Shown one piece after another: positions 50,868-59,513 of a DNA stretch of 64,000 nucleotides. Within the stretch, counting starts at the first letter, position 1. Every line of letters starts with the position of its first letter. Source of the DNA: Allorhizobium ampelinum S4 (lineage in GTDB: Bacteria; Pseudomonadota; Alphaproteobacteria; Rhizobiales; Rhizobiaceae); the NCBI RefSeq assembly GCF_000016285.1, contig NC_011988.1, positions 372,001 to 436,000 on the forward strand, given 5' to 3'. Below the pieces are notes generated by a model that worked only from the letters and a program-made list of their open reading frames with translations, ran no database searches and was not told the origin of the DNA. The translations under genes and the position numbers were made by a program.

Positions 50868-51101
50868 ATGAGCCTGACGGTCAATCTGGTGTTCGAGGGA
50901 GATTTCAACTGCCACAGCTTCCTCAGTTTTGCCCGCCATCGCGCTGGCAGGCTTGATATCGGCATTGATGTCGAGGCTTGCAGCGAAAACCGCGTTGCGG
51001 TTTGTGTCATCGGGCAGGAGGCCTTGGTCGATATGTTTGAAATGGCCTGTAGCCTTGGCCCGACCGACTGCATCGTGCGGGATGTTCGGCGGCTTTCATG
51101 A
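50868..51101 (+). CDS. Small acylphosphatase-like protein (degenerate)
   Basis: A 77-residue protein. The spacing of VNLVFEGDFNCHSFLSFA, GIDVEACSENRVAVCVIG and MACSLGPTDCIVRDV follows the beta-alpha-beta pattern of acylphosphatases. The catalytic arginine of the VQGVGFR-type loop and the later asparagine are not present, so it is unlikely to be active as one. GGTGGAG precedes the ATG. It heads the rightward operon with the Rieske protein and the GST-like protein, so a small partner or regulatory role is possible. The family call is tentative. Confidence 0.5.
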   Translation: MSLTVNLVFEGDFNCHSFLSFARHRAGRLDIGIDVEACSENRVAVCVIGQEALVDMFEMACSLGPTDCIVRDVRRLS

Positions 51102-51153
51102 CGGCACAGATTTGAGAGTGCGAGACAGGCAGTTTTTGAAAGGTGAAGGGGTC

Positions 51154-51846
51154 ATGAGCATTGAAACAGCATGGGTGCCGGTGGCGCTGTCTTCGTCTAT
51201 CGAGCCGGGAACCTCGGCTGGTGCTGTCGTTGATGGTGCGGAGATCGTCGTCTGGCGCGATGCCAAGGGGGCAGCGCATGTCTGGGAAGACCGCTGTCCG
51301 CATCGCGGCATGCGGATGAGCTTTGGCTTCGTGCGGGGTGACCATATTGCCTGTCTCTACCACGGATGGTCCTATGATACGGCGGGACAATGCACCCATA
51401 TCCCGGCGCATCCCGATCTGGATGTGCCGAAGACCATCCGGGTGACGACCTATGCCGCCGAGGAGCGCGATGGCGTGATCTGGGCAGCACTTGCCGATCA
51501 TGCCGACGTGGCCAGCATCCCGGATCTTGGTGTGGGCTTAAACGTGCGCAGCCTTTATGCGGATTGTACCATTCAACAGGCCATGAATGTGCTGAAGGAA
51601 GCGCAACTCCCGACCAAAGAGGGGATTTTACCCGCACATTTTGAGGTTCTCACGGCCAATGCCTGGCGGCTTGAGGCTGGTGATCTACGTGTTGCGATTG
51701 CAGTTCAAGTGATCTCCGCTGGAAGGCTTGCCCTCCATCTTGTGACCGATGCAGGATCGACGGCATTGAGACCGGCGCTTGCCCGCTGGGCAGAGGCACT
51801 GCGCCTGACACTTGAGGCGCCCTCCCCATTGGCACAGGTGGCCTGA
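51154..51846 (+). CDS. Separate Rieske [2Fe-2S] protein of a split Rieske oxygenase
   Basis: A 230-residue protein whose N-terminal half is a Rieske domain of the ring-hydroxylating oxygenase type. Cluster ligands are C48-P-H50-RG and C67-LY-H70-GW. No catalytic iron ligands or membrane anchor are present; the C-terminal 110 residues are not recognised. AAGGTGAAGGGG lies before the ATG at 51154. It ends in a TGATG overlap with the GST-like gene. It complements the two Rieske-less catalytic subunits in this island and should feed them electrons. A reductase is not in the window. Confidence 0.85.
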   Translation: MSIETAWVPVALSSSIEPGTSAGAVVDGAEIVVWRDAKGAAHVWEDRCPHRGMRMSFGFVRGDHIACLYHGWSYDTAGQCTHIPAHPDLDVPKTIRVTTYAAEERDGVIWAALADHADVASIPDLGVGLNVRSLYADCTIQQAMNVLKEAQLPTKEGILPAHFEVLTANAWRLEAGDLRVAIAVQVISAGRLALHLVTDAGSTALRPALARWAEALRLTLEAPSPLAQVA

Positions 51847-52478
51847 TGTCTGCGATCACGCTTTACAATTACGATCTGGACGAGAACTGCTACCGGGTGC
51901 GTCTGTTGCTGTCCTGTCTTGATGTAGCCTATGAAACCCTCGCCATCGACATGGTGCCGGGCCGGGAGGAACAGACCCCGACGATGCTGGCGCTCAATCC
52001 GCTCGGCGAGCTTCCGGTGCTGAAGGATGGCGAGCAGGTGCTTTACGGCACGCAGGCCATTCTTGCCCATCTGGCCAGGGTCTATGATCCCTCCGGCACA
52101 TGGCTGCCGCTCGATCCCGCCGTCTTTTCCGGTGTCATGCAATGGACCTTGTTTTCAGCCGCGCCGCTCGGTTGTGCTGTCACGGCCCGGCGGGTGGCGC
52201 TGTTTGGCGGACCGGGCGATGTTGAGGTGCTGAAAGCGTCCTCGCGCGCCGCCTTCCGAATCATGGACGACCATATGACGCTGCGCCAGATGGATGGCTG
52301 CGAGTGGTTTGCCGGGGCAGGCCCGACCATTGCCGATCTCGCCCTGTTTCCAAGCTTTGCGCTCAGCCGCGACTACGGCATCGATCACGATGAATTTCCA
52401 GCGCTTCGGCGGTGGATAAGGCGGTTTCGCACGGTTGCTGGCTTTCGGACTATGCCGGGCATACCCGATTATCACTGA
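51846..52478 (+). CDS. Glutathione S-transferase-like protein
   Basis: A 210-residue GST-fold protein. The N-terminal thioredoxin-like domain has LYNYDLDENCYRVRLLLSCL, the cis-Pro region NPLGELPVL and the GTQAILAHLARVY helix. The C-terminal helical domain has the N-capping-like GPTIADLALFPSF. Translation is coupled to the Rieske gene by TGATG. In the NdmCDE N7-demethylase, the GST-like NdmE is needed for complex assembly, so a scaffold role in the split oxygenase is inferred. Confidence 0.83.
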   Translation: MSAITLYNYDLDENCYRVRLLLSCLDVAYETLAIDMVPGREEQTPTMLALNPLGELPVLKDGEQVLYGTQAILAHLARVYDPSGTWLPLDPAVFSGVMQWTLFSAAPLGCAVTARRVALFGGPGDVEVLKASSRAAFRIMDDHMTLRQMDGCEWFAGAGPTIADLALFPSFALSRDYGIDHDEFPALRRWIRRFRTVAGFRTMPGIPDYH

Positions 52479-52532
52479 CGGCAGGACAGAATCCAGGTCT
52501 TGGTAATCTGTCCATCAGAGGAGTTCATGCCA

Positions 52533-54332
52533 ATGGCTTTAACCCGATTTTCCGTTGCCCCGCTGGCGGGCATGACACGGCACTTGGCAAATGTGGCGTC
52601 TGGCCGTGCCGCGCCGGATCTGGTGATTACCGGTGCCCGCGTTCTCTCCACCTATTCCGAGCGTATTTTGCCGGACAGGGAAATCTGGCTGGCTGGCGGA
52701 CGGATCGCCGCTGTAAAACCGGCTGGCAGCTCGAAAGCTTCGGGCGTGCCACGCTACGATGCGCAGGGCGGTATTCTTGCGCCGGGTCTGGTCGATCCGC
52801 ATATCCATATTGAATCCAGCATGGTCACGGCCTGCGCCTATGCCGAGGCAGCGCTTCTCAATGGCACGACGACGATCTTCTGCGACAGCCACGAGATCGG
52901 CAATGTCATGGATGTCGCAGGTGTCGAGGCGATGCTGGAAGACGCCCGCCATGCGCCGCTATCGATTTTCCTCACCGTTCCCTCGACCGTGCCTGCCACC
53001 TCGCCAGAGTTGGAAACGGCGGGTGGGGATCTGACAGCGGACAAGATCGCCGCCCTGTTCGATCGATGGCCGGAAGCGGTGGCGCTGGGCGAGAAAATGG
53101 ATTTCGTCCCCGTTACCATGGGGGATGAGCGCGCCCATGCCATTCTGGCCGCAGCGCTTTCCCGGGGCAGGCCGGTTTCGGGCCATGTCTATGGCCGTGA
53201 ATTCGTCTCGGCCTATGCCGCATCCGGCGTCACGGACACGCATGAAGCTATCGACCGTGACATTGCCGATGACCTGCTGGAGGCGGGGATATGGCTGTTT
53301 CTGCGTGGCGGCCCGCCAACCACGCCCTGGCATTCGCTGCCGGAGGCGATCCGCACGGTGACGGAGCTTGGTGCTTCGCATAAGCGCATCGCCGTCTGCA
53401 CCGACGACCGCGATGCCGAGGACCTGCTGGCCTTTGGCCTCGATTGGGTGGTGCGCGAGGCACGGCGCGCCGGGATGAGCCGGGAGCAGGCCTGGGCCAT
53501 GGGCTCGCTGCATGGCGCGACGCGGTTTGGCATGGATGGGGAGATCGGCGGGTTGGGTGGCGGTCGCCGGGCCGATCTGGTGCTCCTGAATGACGATCTT
53601 GAACCGGTCAGCACCTGGTATGGCGGCGAACTGGTGGTTGACCACAAAAAAATTACCCCGCTTCTCGATGCCGCCCTTTCCAACCGCTGGCGCTATCCCG
53701 ATGCTGCCTATCACACGGTCAAGCTGCCTGACGTGGTGAAGCTGACCCCGGACCTGCCGAGTAGCAAAGTCATCGCCAATACGATCCGCACTGAATTGCC
53801 GGGTATCATCCTCGGACACGAGAAAATTGAGCTGGAACCGGCCAATGACTGGGAAACGCATTTTGCCCGCCACGGCCTGTGCTTCGTGACGGTGATCGAG
53901 CGGCACGGCAAATCGCCGGGCAATGTGGCGCATGCGCTTCTTTCCAATTTCGCGCTGAAAAGCGGTGCCGTTGCCTCTTCTGTCGGTCATGACAGCCACA
54001 ATATCATCATCGCCGGTACCAATGAGGCCGATATGCAGGTGGCGTTGCGCGCCATCGAATCCCATCAGGGTGGGGTCTGTGTGGTGCAGGATGGCAAGGT
54101 GACGGCCATGGTGCCGCTGCCGGTTGCGGGCTTGATGTCCGACAAGCGGGTGCATGAGGTGGCCGCTGAAGTTCAGGCGTTGAAAGTGGAGTGGGAAAAG
54201 GCAGGCTGCATCATTCCCTATATGGGGTTCAACCTGATCCCGCTGTCGGTGATCCCGGAAATCCGCATCACCGACAAGGGTCTGGTGACGGTGCCGCAAA
54301 TGGTGATCGTGCCGCCCTTCGAGGCGGCGTGA
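52533..54332 (+). CDS. ade: Adenine deaminase
   Basis: A 599-residue enzyme of the Ade (COG1001) amidohydrolase family. Marks are [14 protein letters not shown] (HxH metal pair), [36 protein letters not shown] and [12 protein letters not shown], with the Ade-specific C-terminal region [14 protein letters not shown]. It converts adenine, and in some homologues N6-methyladenine, to hypoxanthine. AGAGGAG (52517-52523) is 9 bases before the ATG at 52533; an ATG at 52527 is close but poorly spaced. Coupled to the following LysR by TGATG. Confidence 0.9.
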   Translation: MALTRFSVAPLAGMTRHLANVASGRAAPDLVITGARVLSTYSERILPDREIWLAGGRIAAVKPAGSSKASGVPRYDAQGGILAPGLVDPHIHIESSMVTACAYAEAALLNGTTTIFCDSHEIGNVMDVAGVEAMLEDARHAPLSIFLTVPSTVPATSPELETAGGDLTADKIAALFDRWPEAVALGEKMDFVPVTMGDERAHAILAAALSRGRPVSGHVYGREFVSAYAASGVTDTHEAIDRDIADDLLEAGIWLFLRGGPPTTPWHSLPEAIRTVTELGASHKRIAVCTDDRDAEDLLAFGLDWVVREARRAGMSREQAWAMGSLHGATRFGMDGEIGGLGGGRRADLVLLNDDLEPVSTWYGGELVVDHKKITPLLDAALSNRWRYPDAAYHTVKLPDVVKLTPDLPSSKVIANTIRTELPGIILGHEKIELEPANDWETHFARHGLCFVTVIERHGKSPGNVAHALLSNFALKSGAVASSVGHDSHNIIIAGTNEADMQVALRAIESHQGGVCVVQDGKVTAMVPLPVAGLMSDKRVHEVAAEVQALKVEWEKAGCIIPYMGFNLIPLSVIPEIRITDKGLVTVPQMVIVPPFEAA

Positions 54333-55282
54333 TGGATGCCTACCGGCTGGGCCTGGTTGCAACGCGCATCCATTATTTCCAGCTGGTGGCGCGGCTGGGC
54401 TCGATCCGCCAGGCCGCCCTTGCCCTCAATGTCGCACCCTCTTCCGTCAGCCGCATCCTGCGCCGATTGGAAGAGGAAATCGGCACGCCGCTGTTTGACC
54501 GGGTGCGCCAGCGCCTGAAACTGACCAGCGCCGGTGAACTGCTGCTGTATCACGCCAAGGCATCGCTGTCGGAACTCAGCCGGGCCTGTGCCGAAATCAA
54601 CGATCTGCATGGCCTGCATCGAGGCACCGTCTCGGTGGCTGTGGTGGAAAGTGTGGCGCGGGGCCTGTTACCAGCGGCGCTGGAGGCATTCTGGAGCCGC
54701 CATCCGGCGATTACCGTCGATGTCAAGGTCATGGCCTCGCAGCAGGCGGCCAATGCCGTGGCCGAAGGCGAATGCGATCTTGCGGTTCTTTTCGACGTGC
54801 GCGTGCCGCGTACCGTGCGCCGCATTGCCAGCGTGTCGCTGCCAATCGGCGTTTTGGCCCTGCCGGACAGTGACATGGCCAAGCGCACGGAAATCAAGCT
54901 GTTTGATCTCGCCAATCTGCGGGTGATCCTCTCGGATGCCAGCCTGACGCTGGGTGCTTCGGTGGAGGAAGCGTTGAACCGGTCGCTGGTGGATCTCTCG
55001 CACCGCTCACGGACCAATTCCATCGGCCTGATGGTGGAATTGGCGAGGCGCAATCTCGGCCTTGTCTTGCAGACCCGGGTCGGCGTGGAGCAGGAACTGG
55101 CGGAAGGGTCGCTGGTGTTTGTGCCGCTTTCCGACAGCCGCTTGCCGAACCGCAAGCTGCTGTTGCTGTCGCGCTCCGCCAAGGAGATGTCGGATGCGGC
55201 CTCGGCGCTGGGGCGGCTGCTGGAGCAATCGGTCGAACAGCTAACCCAGGCGGCAGCACACGCGCCGCGAGATCTATCGTAA
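54332..55282 (+). CDS. LysR-family transcriptional regulator
   Basis: A 316-residue regulator. The helix-turn-helix is in ARLGSIRQAALALNVAPSSVSRILRRLEEE; the two-lobed ligand domain follows, with a short basic end. It starts at the TGATG overlap with adenine deaminase and lies upstream of the TPP-enzyme operon. It resembles the LysR at 35398 (shared GSIR-AA--LNVA). It is the best candidate regulator of the purine island and may bind a purine pathway intermediate. Confidence 0.85.
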   Translation: MDAYRLGLVATRIHYFQLVARLGSIRQAALALNVAPSSVSRILRRLEEEIGTPLFDRVRQRLKLTSAGELLLYHAKASLSELSRACAEINDLHGLHRGTVSVAVVESVARGLLPAALEAFWSRHPAITVDVKVMASQQAANAVAEGECDLAVLFDVRVPRTVRRIASVSLPIGVLALPDSDMAKRTEIKLFDLANLRVILSDASLTLGASVEEALNRSLVDLSHRSRTNSIGLMVELARRNLGLVLQTRVGVEQELAEGSLVFVPLSDSRLPNRKLLLLSRSAKEMSDAASALGRLLEQSVEQLTQAAAHAPRDLS

Positions 55283-55375
55283 CATGTTGCCTTTTGCGCA
55301 TCACTTACGTCGAAAAATGCCGTCTATTCGAAACACTTTCGGTTTGCGAACCTCACGCGGAAACGAGGGATTACC

Positions 55376-55876
55376 ATGAAACCATCATCCGTCGATGCCG
55401 TTATCCGAGGCCTCAAGAAAGCCGGGGTCAGTGTCGTTTGCTACCTGCCCGACTCGCTGTTTAAGGAATTGTATCCGGCACTGGATGCCGATCCTGAGAT
55501 CCGCACCATCCGTGTCACCAATGAGGGCGAGGGGGCGGCAATCTGCGGGGGCGTGTTTCTCTCTGGCAAGCGGGCGGCGCTGGTCATGGAAAATTCCGGT
55601 CTGCGGGCTTCCGTTGAACCGCTGGCGCGCATGGGGCTTGGGGCTGGTATTCCGGTCGTCATGCTGATGAGCTATCGCGGCGAACTGGGAGAAAACAACT
55701 GGTGGGCCATTCCCCACGGCATCACCATGGAGCCGGTGCTGAACGCGCTGCGCATTCCCTACCGGGTGGTGCGCGAGGAAGACGAAATCGAGCAATCGAT
55801 CATCGATGCCTATAACTGGTCCTACAATGCCTACTACCACTCGGCCATCGCCCTTGGCGGGAGCATCGTCCGATGA
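55376..55876 (+). CDS. TPP-dependent decarboxylase alpha-like subunit (sulfo-/phosphonopyruvate type)
   Basis: A 166-residue protein matching the N-terminal (PYR) half of TPP enzymes such as sulfopyruvate or phosphonopyruvate decarboxylase alpha. The TPP-activating glutamate sits in VTNEGEGAAICGG (about residue 52), and SYRGELGENNWWAIPHG is a family segment. It overlaps the beta-like gene by 4 bp. It presumably decarboxylates a 2-oxo acid; nothing in the sequence specifies which. Such split pairs are often found in catabolic clusters. Confidence 0.8.
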   Translation: MKPSSVDAVIRGLKKAGVSVVCYLPDSLFKELYPALDADPEIRTIRVTNEGEGAAICGGVFLSGKRAALVMENSGLRASVEPLARMGLGAGIPVVMLMSYRGELGENNWWAIPHGITMEPVLNALRIPYRVVREEDEIEQSIIDAYNWSYNAYYHSAIALGGSIVR

Positions 55877-56481
55877 AGCGCTATGATTGCATGAAGCTGC
55901 TGGCCGCACGGCTGGAAAACGAGCTTGTCATCCTGTCGCTCGGGGCCTCCGTTGATGAATGGTATAACGCCGCCCCGCATATGCGCCAAGCCAGCCTGTT
56001 CCAGCAGCAGCTTGGCTGCGTCACGCCGCAGGCCTTCGGGTTGGCGGCAGGGCTTCCGCATCGCCGCATCATCTCGCTCGATACCGATGGCGGCATGATG
56101 TTCAACCTTGGCATTCTCGCCACCCTTGGCAACGAACAACCGAAAAACCTGTTCATCGTCGTCTGGGACAATGAGTGCTACCAGTCGATTGGCGGGCCGC
56201 CGACCCACACGGCTTTCGGCCGGGTGGATATTGCCGCCATTGCTCGCGGCGCCGGGATAGACAATGCCTTGACCGCCCGCACGCTGGAAGAGTTCGATTC
56301 CCATTGCGAGGCAGGTCTTAAAGCGGATGTTCCCTATGTGGTGGTTGCCAAGGTGGCAGGCACCGTGCAACCGGACATCAAGCGCAAGCATTCGGATGGG
56401 CGCGAGGACAAATATATCTTCGTACGCCATGTCGAAGCCAGCGAGGGCATCGTCATCATGGGGCCGAGCGAGCACAATTGA
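55873..56481 (+). CDS. TPP-dependent decarboxylase beta-like subunit
   Basis: A 202-residue protein corresponding to the C-terminal (PP) half of TPP enzymes. The diphosphate/metal motif is SLDTDGGMMFNLG...WDNECYQSIGG, with the GDG-type core slightly altered to TDG and the second ligand at N. It is coupled to the alpha gene by an ATGA overlap. The two subunits should form an alpha-beta enzyme. Function as for the alpha subunit. Confidence 0.8.
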   Translation: MKRYDCMKLLAARLENELVILSLGASVDEWYNAAPHMRQASLFQQQLGCVTPQAFGLAAGLPHRRIISLDTDGGMMFNLGILATLGNEQPKNLFIVVWDNECYQSIGGPPTHTAFGRVDIAAIARGAGIDNALTARTLEEFDSHCEAGLKADVPYVVVAKVAGTVQPDIKRKHSDGREDKYIFVRHVEASEGIVIMGPSEHN

Positions 56482-56494
56482 GGCCGATGTCCCC

Positions 56495-58073
56495 ATGTCC
56501 AATACGATGACTGAAGCACGCTCCCTCTTGCCACAGCGTCCGCTGCAAAAAGCCTATGACTATATCGTCGTCGGTGCTGGTTCCGGTGGCTTGCCGGTGG
56601 TGCGTCGCCTGATCGATGGCACGGGGGCGACCGTGCTGTTGATTGAGGCGGGCGAGCCGGGGATCGGCAGGGCCGAGATTGACGATCCCCGCCAATGGGT
56701 GCCGCTGGGGCGCGGACGCTGGGACTGGGGCTATGATTATGCACCCACCTCTCGCGTAAACGGCCATACGATTGGCATTCCGCGTGGCAAAGTGCTGGGC
56801 GGCTCCTCGGCGATCAATGCGATGATGTGGTATCGCGGCCATCCCAATGACTATAACGCCTGGCAGGCCGCTGGCTGGTCCTTTGAGGATGTGTTGCCAT
56901 TCTTCAAGAAGGCCGAGGATTGGGAAGGGGGCGAAAGCCGCTGGCGTGGTGCTGGCGGTCCCCTGAAAATCACGACCAGCAAGACACTCCATCCAGTGGC
57001 CCGGGCGATGATGGAGGGTGCTGCCGATCTCGGCATTCCCGTGATCGATGATCCGAACGGACCAAGCAATGAGGGTGCCTGCCCCTCGAATTTCAATATT
57101 GTCGATGGCAAGCGCTGGAGTTCGGCTGAGGGCTATCTCTATCCGATCCTCGATCATCCGCGCCTGACCGTGCTGACCGGTTCACAGGTGATCGGCCTGA
57201 TGGTTGAAAAGGGTCGCTGCACGGGCATTCGCCATCTGGTGGAAGGCAAGACAGTTGAGACGCTTGCCCAAAGCCAGGTGGTGCTGGCGGCGGGAGCTTT
57301 CGATACGCCGCGCCTGTTGATGTTGTCGGGCATTGGTGATCCCGAGGAATTGAAACGGCTTGGCATTCCGCTCAATCATGCCCTTCCCGGCGTCGGGCGC
57401 AATCTTCAGGATCACCCGCTGGTGCAGGCCGTGGTCTGCCGGTCGAAAATGCCGCTGGGTGATGTGCTCGACAATGGCGGCGGCACGATGATGAACTGGA
57501 AATCATCGGCCCATCTTGGCCAGCCGGATGTGCATGCCTTTCCCGTGCAGGGCAATAGCGCCACGCCTGCGCTGCGCGCTCTTTACGACATGTCCGGCCC
57601 GGTGTTTTCAATGGGGGCGGGCTTGATGCGCTCGAAAAGCATCGGCTACCTGCGTCTGCTGTCTGCTGTCTGCTGACCCTCTTGGTCCGCTGGAGATTCA
57701 GCCGAATTACTTTGCAGACCCTGCTGATTTGGATGCGACGCTTCTGGCCATTGAGACAGTGATGGCTCTGGCGCAGACACCGGCTTTCGCTGCGCTGTTT
57801 GATGGGTTTGCCGCGCCAGACACAAAACTGTCGAGGGACGGCCTTCGGGATTTCATCCGTAACGGCTGTTCCACTTTCTTTCATCCCGTCGGTACGGCCA
57901 AGATGGGCAGTGATGAGATGGCGGTGGTGGATAGCCGGTTGCGGGTGCATGGCCTTGCCGGGCTGACGATTGCCGATGCCTCGATCATCCCCATTATTCC
58001 GACCTGCAACACCCATGCGCCGGTGACGATGATTGGTGAACGTGCCGCCGCCTTCCTGATGCAGGCGGCGTGA
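56495..58073 (+). pseudogene. GMC-family FAD oxidoreductase broken by a 7-bp repeat expansion
   Basis: The first frame (56495-57676, 393 codons) has the FAD motif YIVVGAGSGGLPVV, the GMC signature GKVLGGSSAINAMMWYRG and GAFDTPRLLMLSGIG. It stops just after three tandem copies of GTCTGCT (57654-57674). The second frame (to 58073) holds the missing catalytic end FFHPVGTAKMG and NTHAPVTMIGERAA. Removing one GTCTGCT unit joins the two frames into a 523-residue protein of normal length, reading LLSADPLGPLEIQPNYF across the joint. The truncated product lacks the catalytic His region, so it is probably inactive. GMC members oxidise alcohols such as choline. Confidence 0.88.
57654..57674 (+). repeat. 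Three tandem copies of the heptamer GTCTGCT
   Basis: Copies at 57654-57660, 57661-57667 and 57668-57674. Two copies keep the GMC gene in frame; three shift it by one and bring in a TGA within two bases. The unit length (7) means every copy change alters the frame. Confidence 0.95.
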
Positions 58074-58112
58074 AATTTGCATGCCCTGAAGGGCAGAAGG
58101 AAGACCCTGGAG

Positions 58113-59513
58113 ATGAGCATGACTTCGAGCGCAATGATCGTCACCGCCGACACTCTGTTGACCATGGATGCGAAAAACAGCGTCATCTCTGATGGCGCGG
58201 TTGCTATTGAGGACGGTCGTATCCTGGCGGTCGGTTCGCTGGAGGTGGTGAAGGCCAGCCATCCGGCTCTGGCGATCAAGAGGATCGACAATGCCTTGCT
58301 GATGCCGGGGCTGATCAACGCCCATGCCCATTCCGGCTTCCTGCGCGGCACAGCGGAACATCTGCCGGTCTGGGACTGGCTGACCATCCATATAAACCCG
58401 ATGCACCGCGTGCTTCTGCCGCATGAAGCCGAGGCGGCGTCCTTTCTGTGCTACGTCGAATCCGCACTATCCGGCACGACGACTGTTGTCGATATGTGGC
58501 GCTATATGGATGGCAGTGCGCGGGCGGCACAGTCCATCGGCACGCGCCTGGTTGCTGTTCCGTATGTTGGTGAGCATCCCGATTACAATTATTTCGAAAC
58601 GCTCGACAACAATGAGGCGATGATTGAGACCTGGCATCGCAAGGCGGGGGGCCGCATCAATGTCTGGGTCGGGCTGGAACATCTGTTTTATGCCGATGCG
58701 GCTGGCCAGCAGCGGGCCATCGCCATGGCCAAACAGTATAACACCGGCTTTCACACCCATTGTTCGGAAGCCGAAGTCGAGGTTGGCGGCTTTATCGACA
58801 CCTATGGCAAGCGCCCCATGCATGTTCTGGAGGATCTCGGCTTCTTCGAGGCTCCACGCACCATGCTGGCCCATGCCGTCTGGCTGGATGAGGCGGAAAT
58901 CGAGCTGATTGCCAGATACAATGTCTCGGTCGCCCATAATCCGGTGTCGAATATGAAGCTTGCTTCCGGCATTGCACCGATTGCCGATATGCTGGCGGCG
59001 GGCATTCCGGTCGGTCTTGGCACGGATGGCGAAAAGGAAAACAACAATTTCGACATGTTCGAGGAGATGAAGACCGCCTCCCTGCTCGGCAAACTGCGCC
59101 ACCGCGATGCCGCCGCCATGGATAGCTGGCAATGTCTGCGCATGGCGACCATTCTCGGCGCGAGAGCTATCGGTCTTGAGGATGAAATCGGCTCTATCGA
59201 AGTTGGAAAGCGCGCCGATATCATTGCGGTGCGCACCGATACGCCGCGTATGACGCCACTGTTTGCCGACGGTCCCTATTTCAATGTGCAGCACAATCTC
59301 GTCCACGCGGTGCGCGGCGGCGATGTCGCCATGACCATGGTGGATGGTCAGGTGATCGTGGAAGATGGCGTGCTGAAAACCGGCGACGTCAAGGCGATCA
59401 TTGCCGATATCCATGGCATGGCGCCTTCGCATTTTGCCCGCCGCGCCGCATGGCTTGCCGAAAACGGCGGCGGCACCAAGCAATGGATCAGCGAAGCGGA
59501 GGGTGTCAAATGA
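58113..59513 (+). CDS. MtaD/TRZ-ATZ-type amidohydrolase (purine-like deaminase)
   Basis: A 466-residue amidohydrolase of the MTA/SAH deaminase and 8-oxoguanine deaminase group. Metal and catalytic motifs are PGLINAHAHSGFLRG (HxH), THCSEAEVEVG, LAHAVWLDEAEIELI and GLGTDGEKENNNFDMFEEM. GAAGGAAG lies about 8 bases before 58113; an ATG at 58119 has GGAG at good spacing. It ends with a 4-bp overlap with the second Rieske-less oxygenase gene. Deamination of an aminopurine or N-substituted purine is likely. Confidence 0.82.
   Translation: MSMTSSAMIVTADTLLTMDAKNSVISDGAVAIEDGRILAVGSLEVVKASHPALAIKRIDNALLMPGLINAHAHSGFLRGTAEHLPVWDWLTIHINPMHRVLLPHEAEAASFLCYVESALSGTTTVVDMWRYMDGSARAAQSIGTRLVAVPYVGEHPDYNYFETLDNNEAMIETWHRKAGGRINVWVGLEHLFYADAAGQQRAIAMAKQYNTGFHTHCSEAEVEVGGFIDTYGKRPMHVLEDLGFFEAPRTMLAHAVWLDEAEIELIARYNVSVAHNPVSNMKLASGIAPIADMLAAGIPVGLGTDGEKENNNFDMFEEMKTASLLGKLRHRDAAAMDSWQCLRMATILGARAIGLEDEIGSIEVGKRADIIAVRTDTPRMTPLFADGPYFNVQHNLVHAVRGGDVAMTMVDGQVIVEDGVLKTGDVKAIIADIHGMAPSHFARRAAWLAENGGGTKQWISEAEGVK

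Noticed and set aside
50677..50868. 63-residue plus-strand frame upstream of the acylphosphatase-like gene
   Set aside because: AT-rich divergent promoter region, no protein-like pattern, overlaps the next start.
52959..54362. 467-residue open frame on the minus strand
   Set aside because: Antisense to adenine deaminase; no motifs and His/Arg-rich composition.
57654..57680. Programmed ribosomal frameshift in the GMC gene
   Set aside because: No slippery heptamer or stimulatory structure is evident; a 7-bp tandem duplication explains the shift fully.
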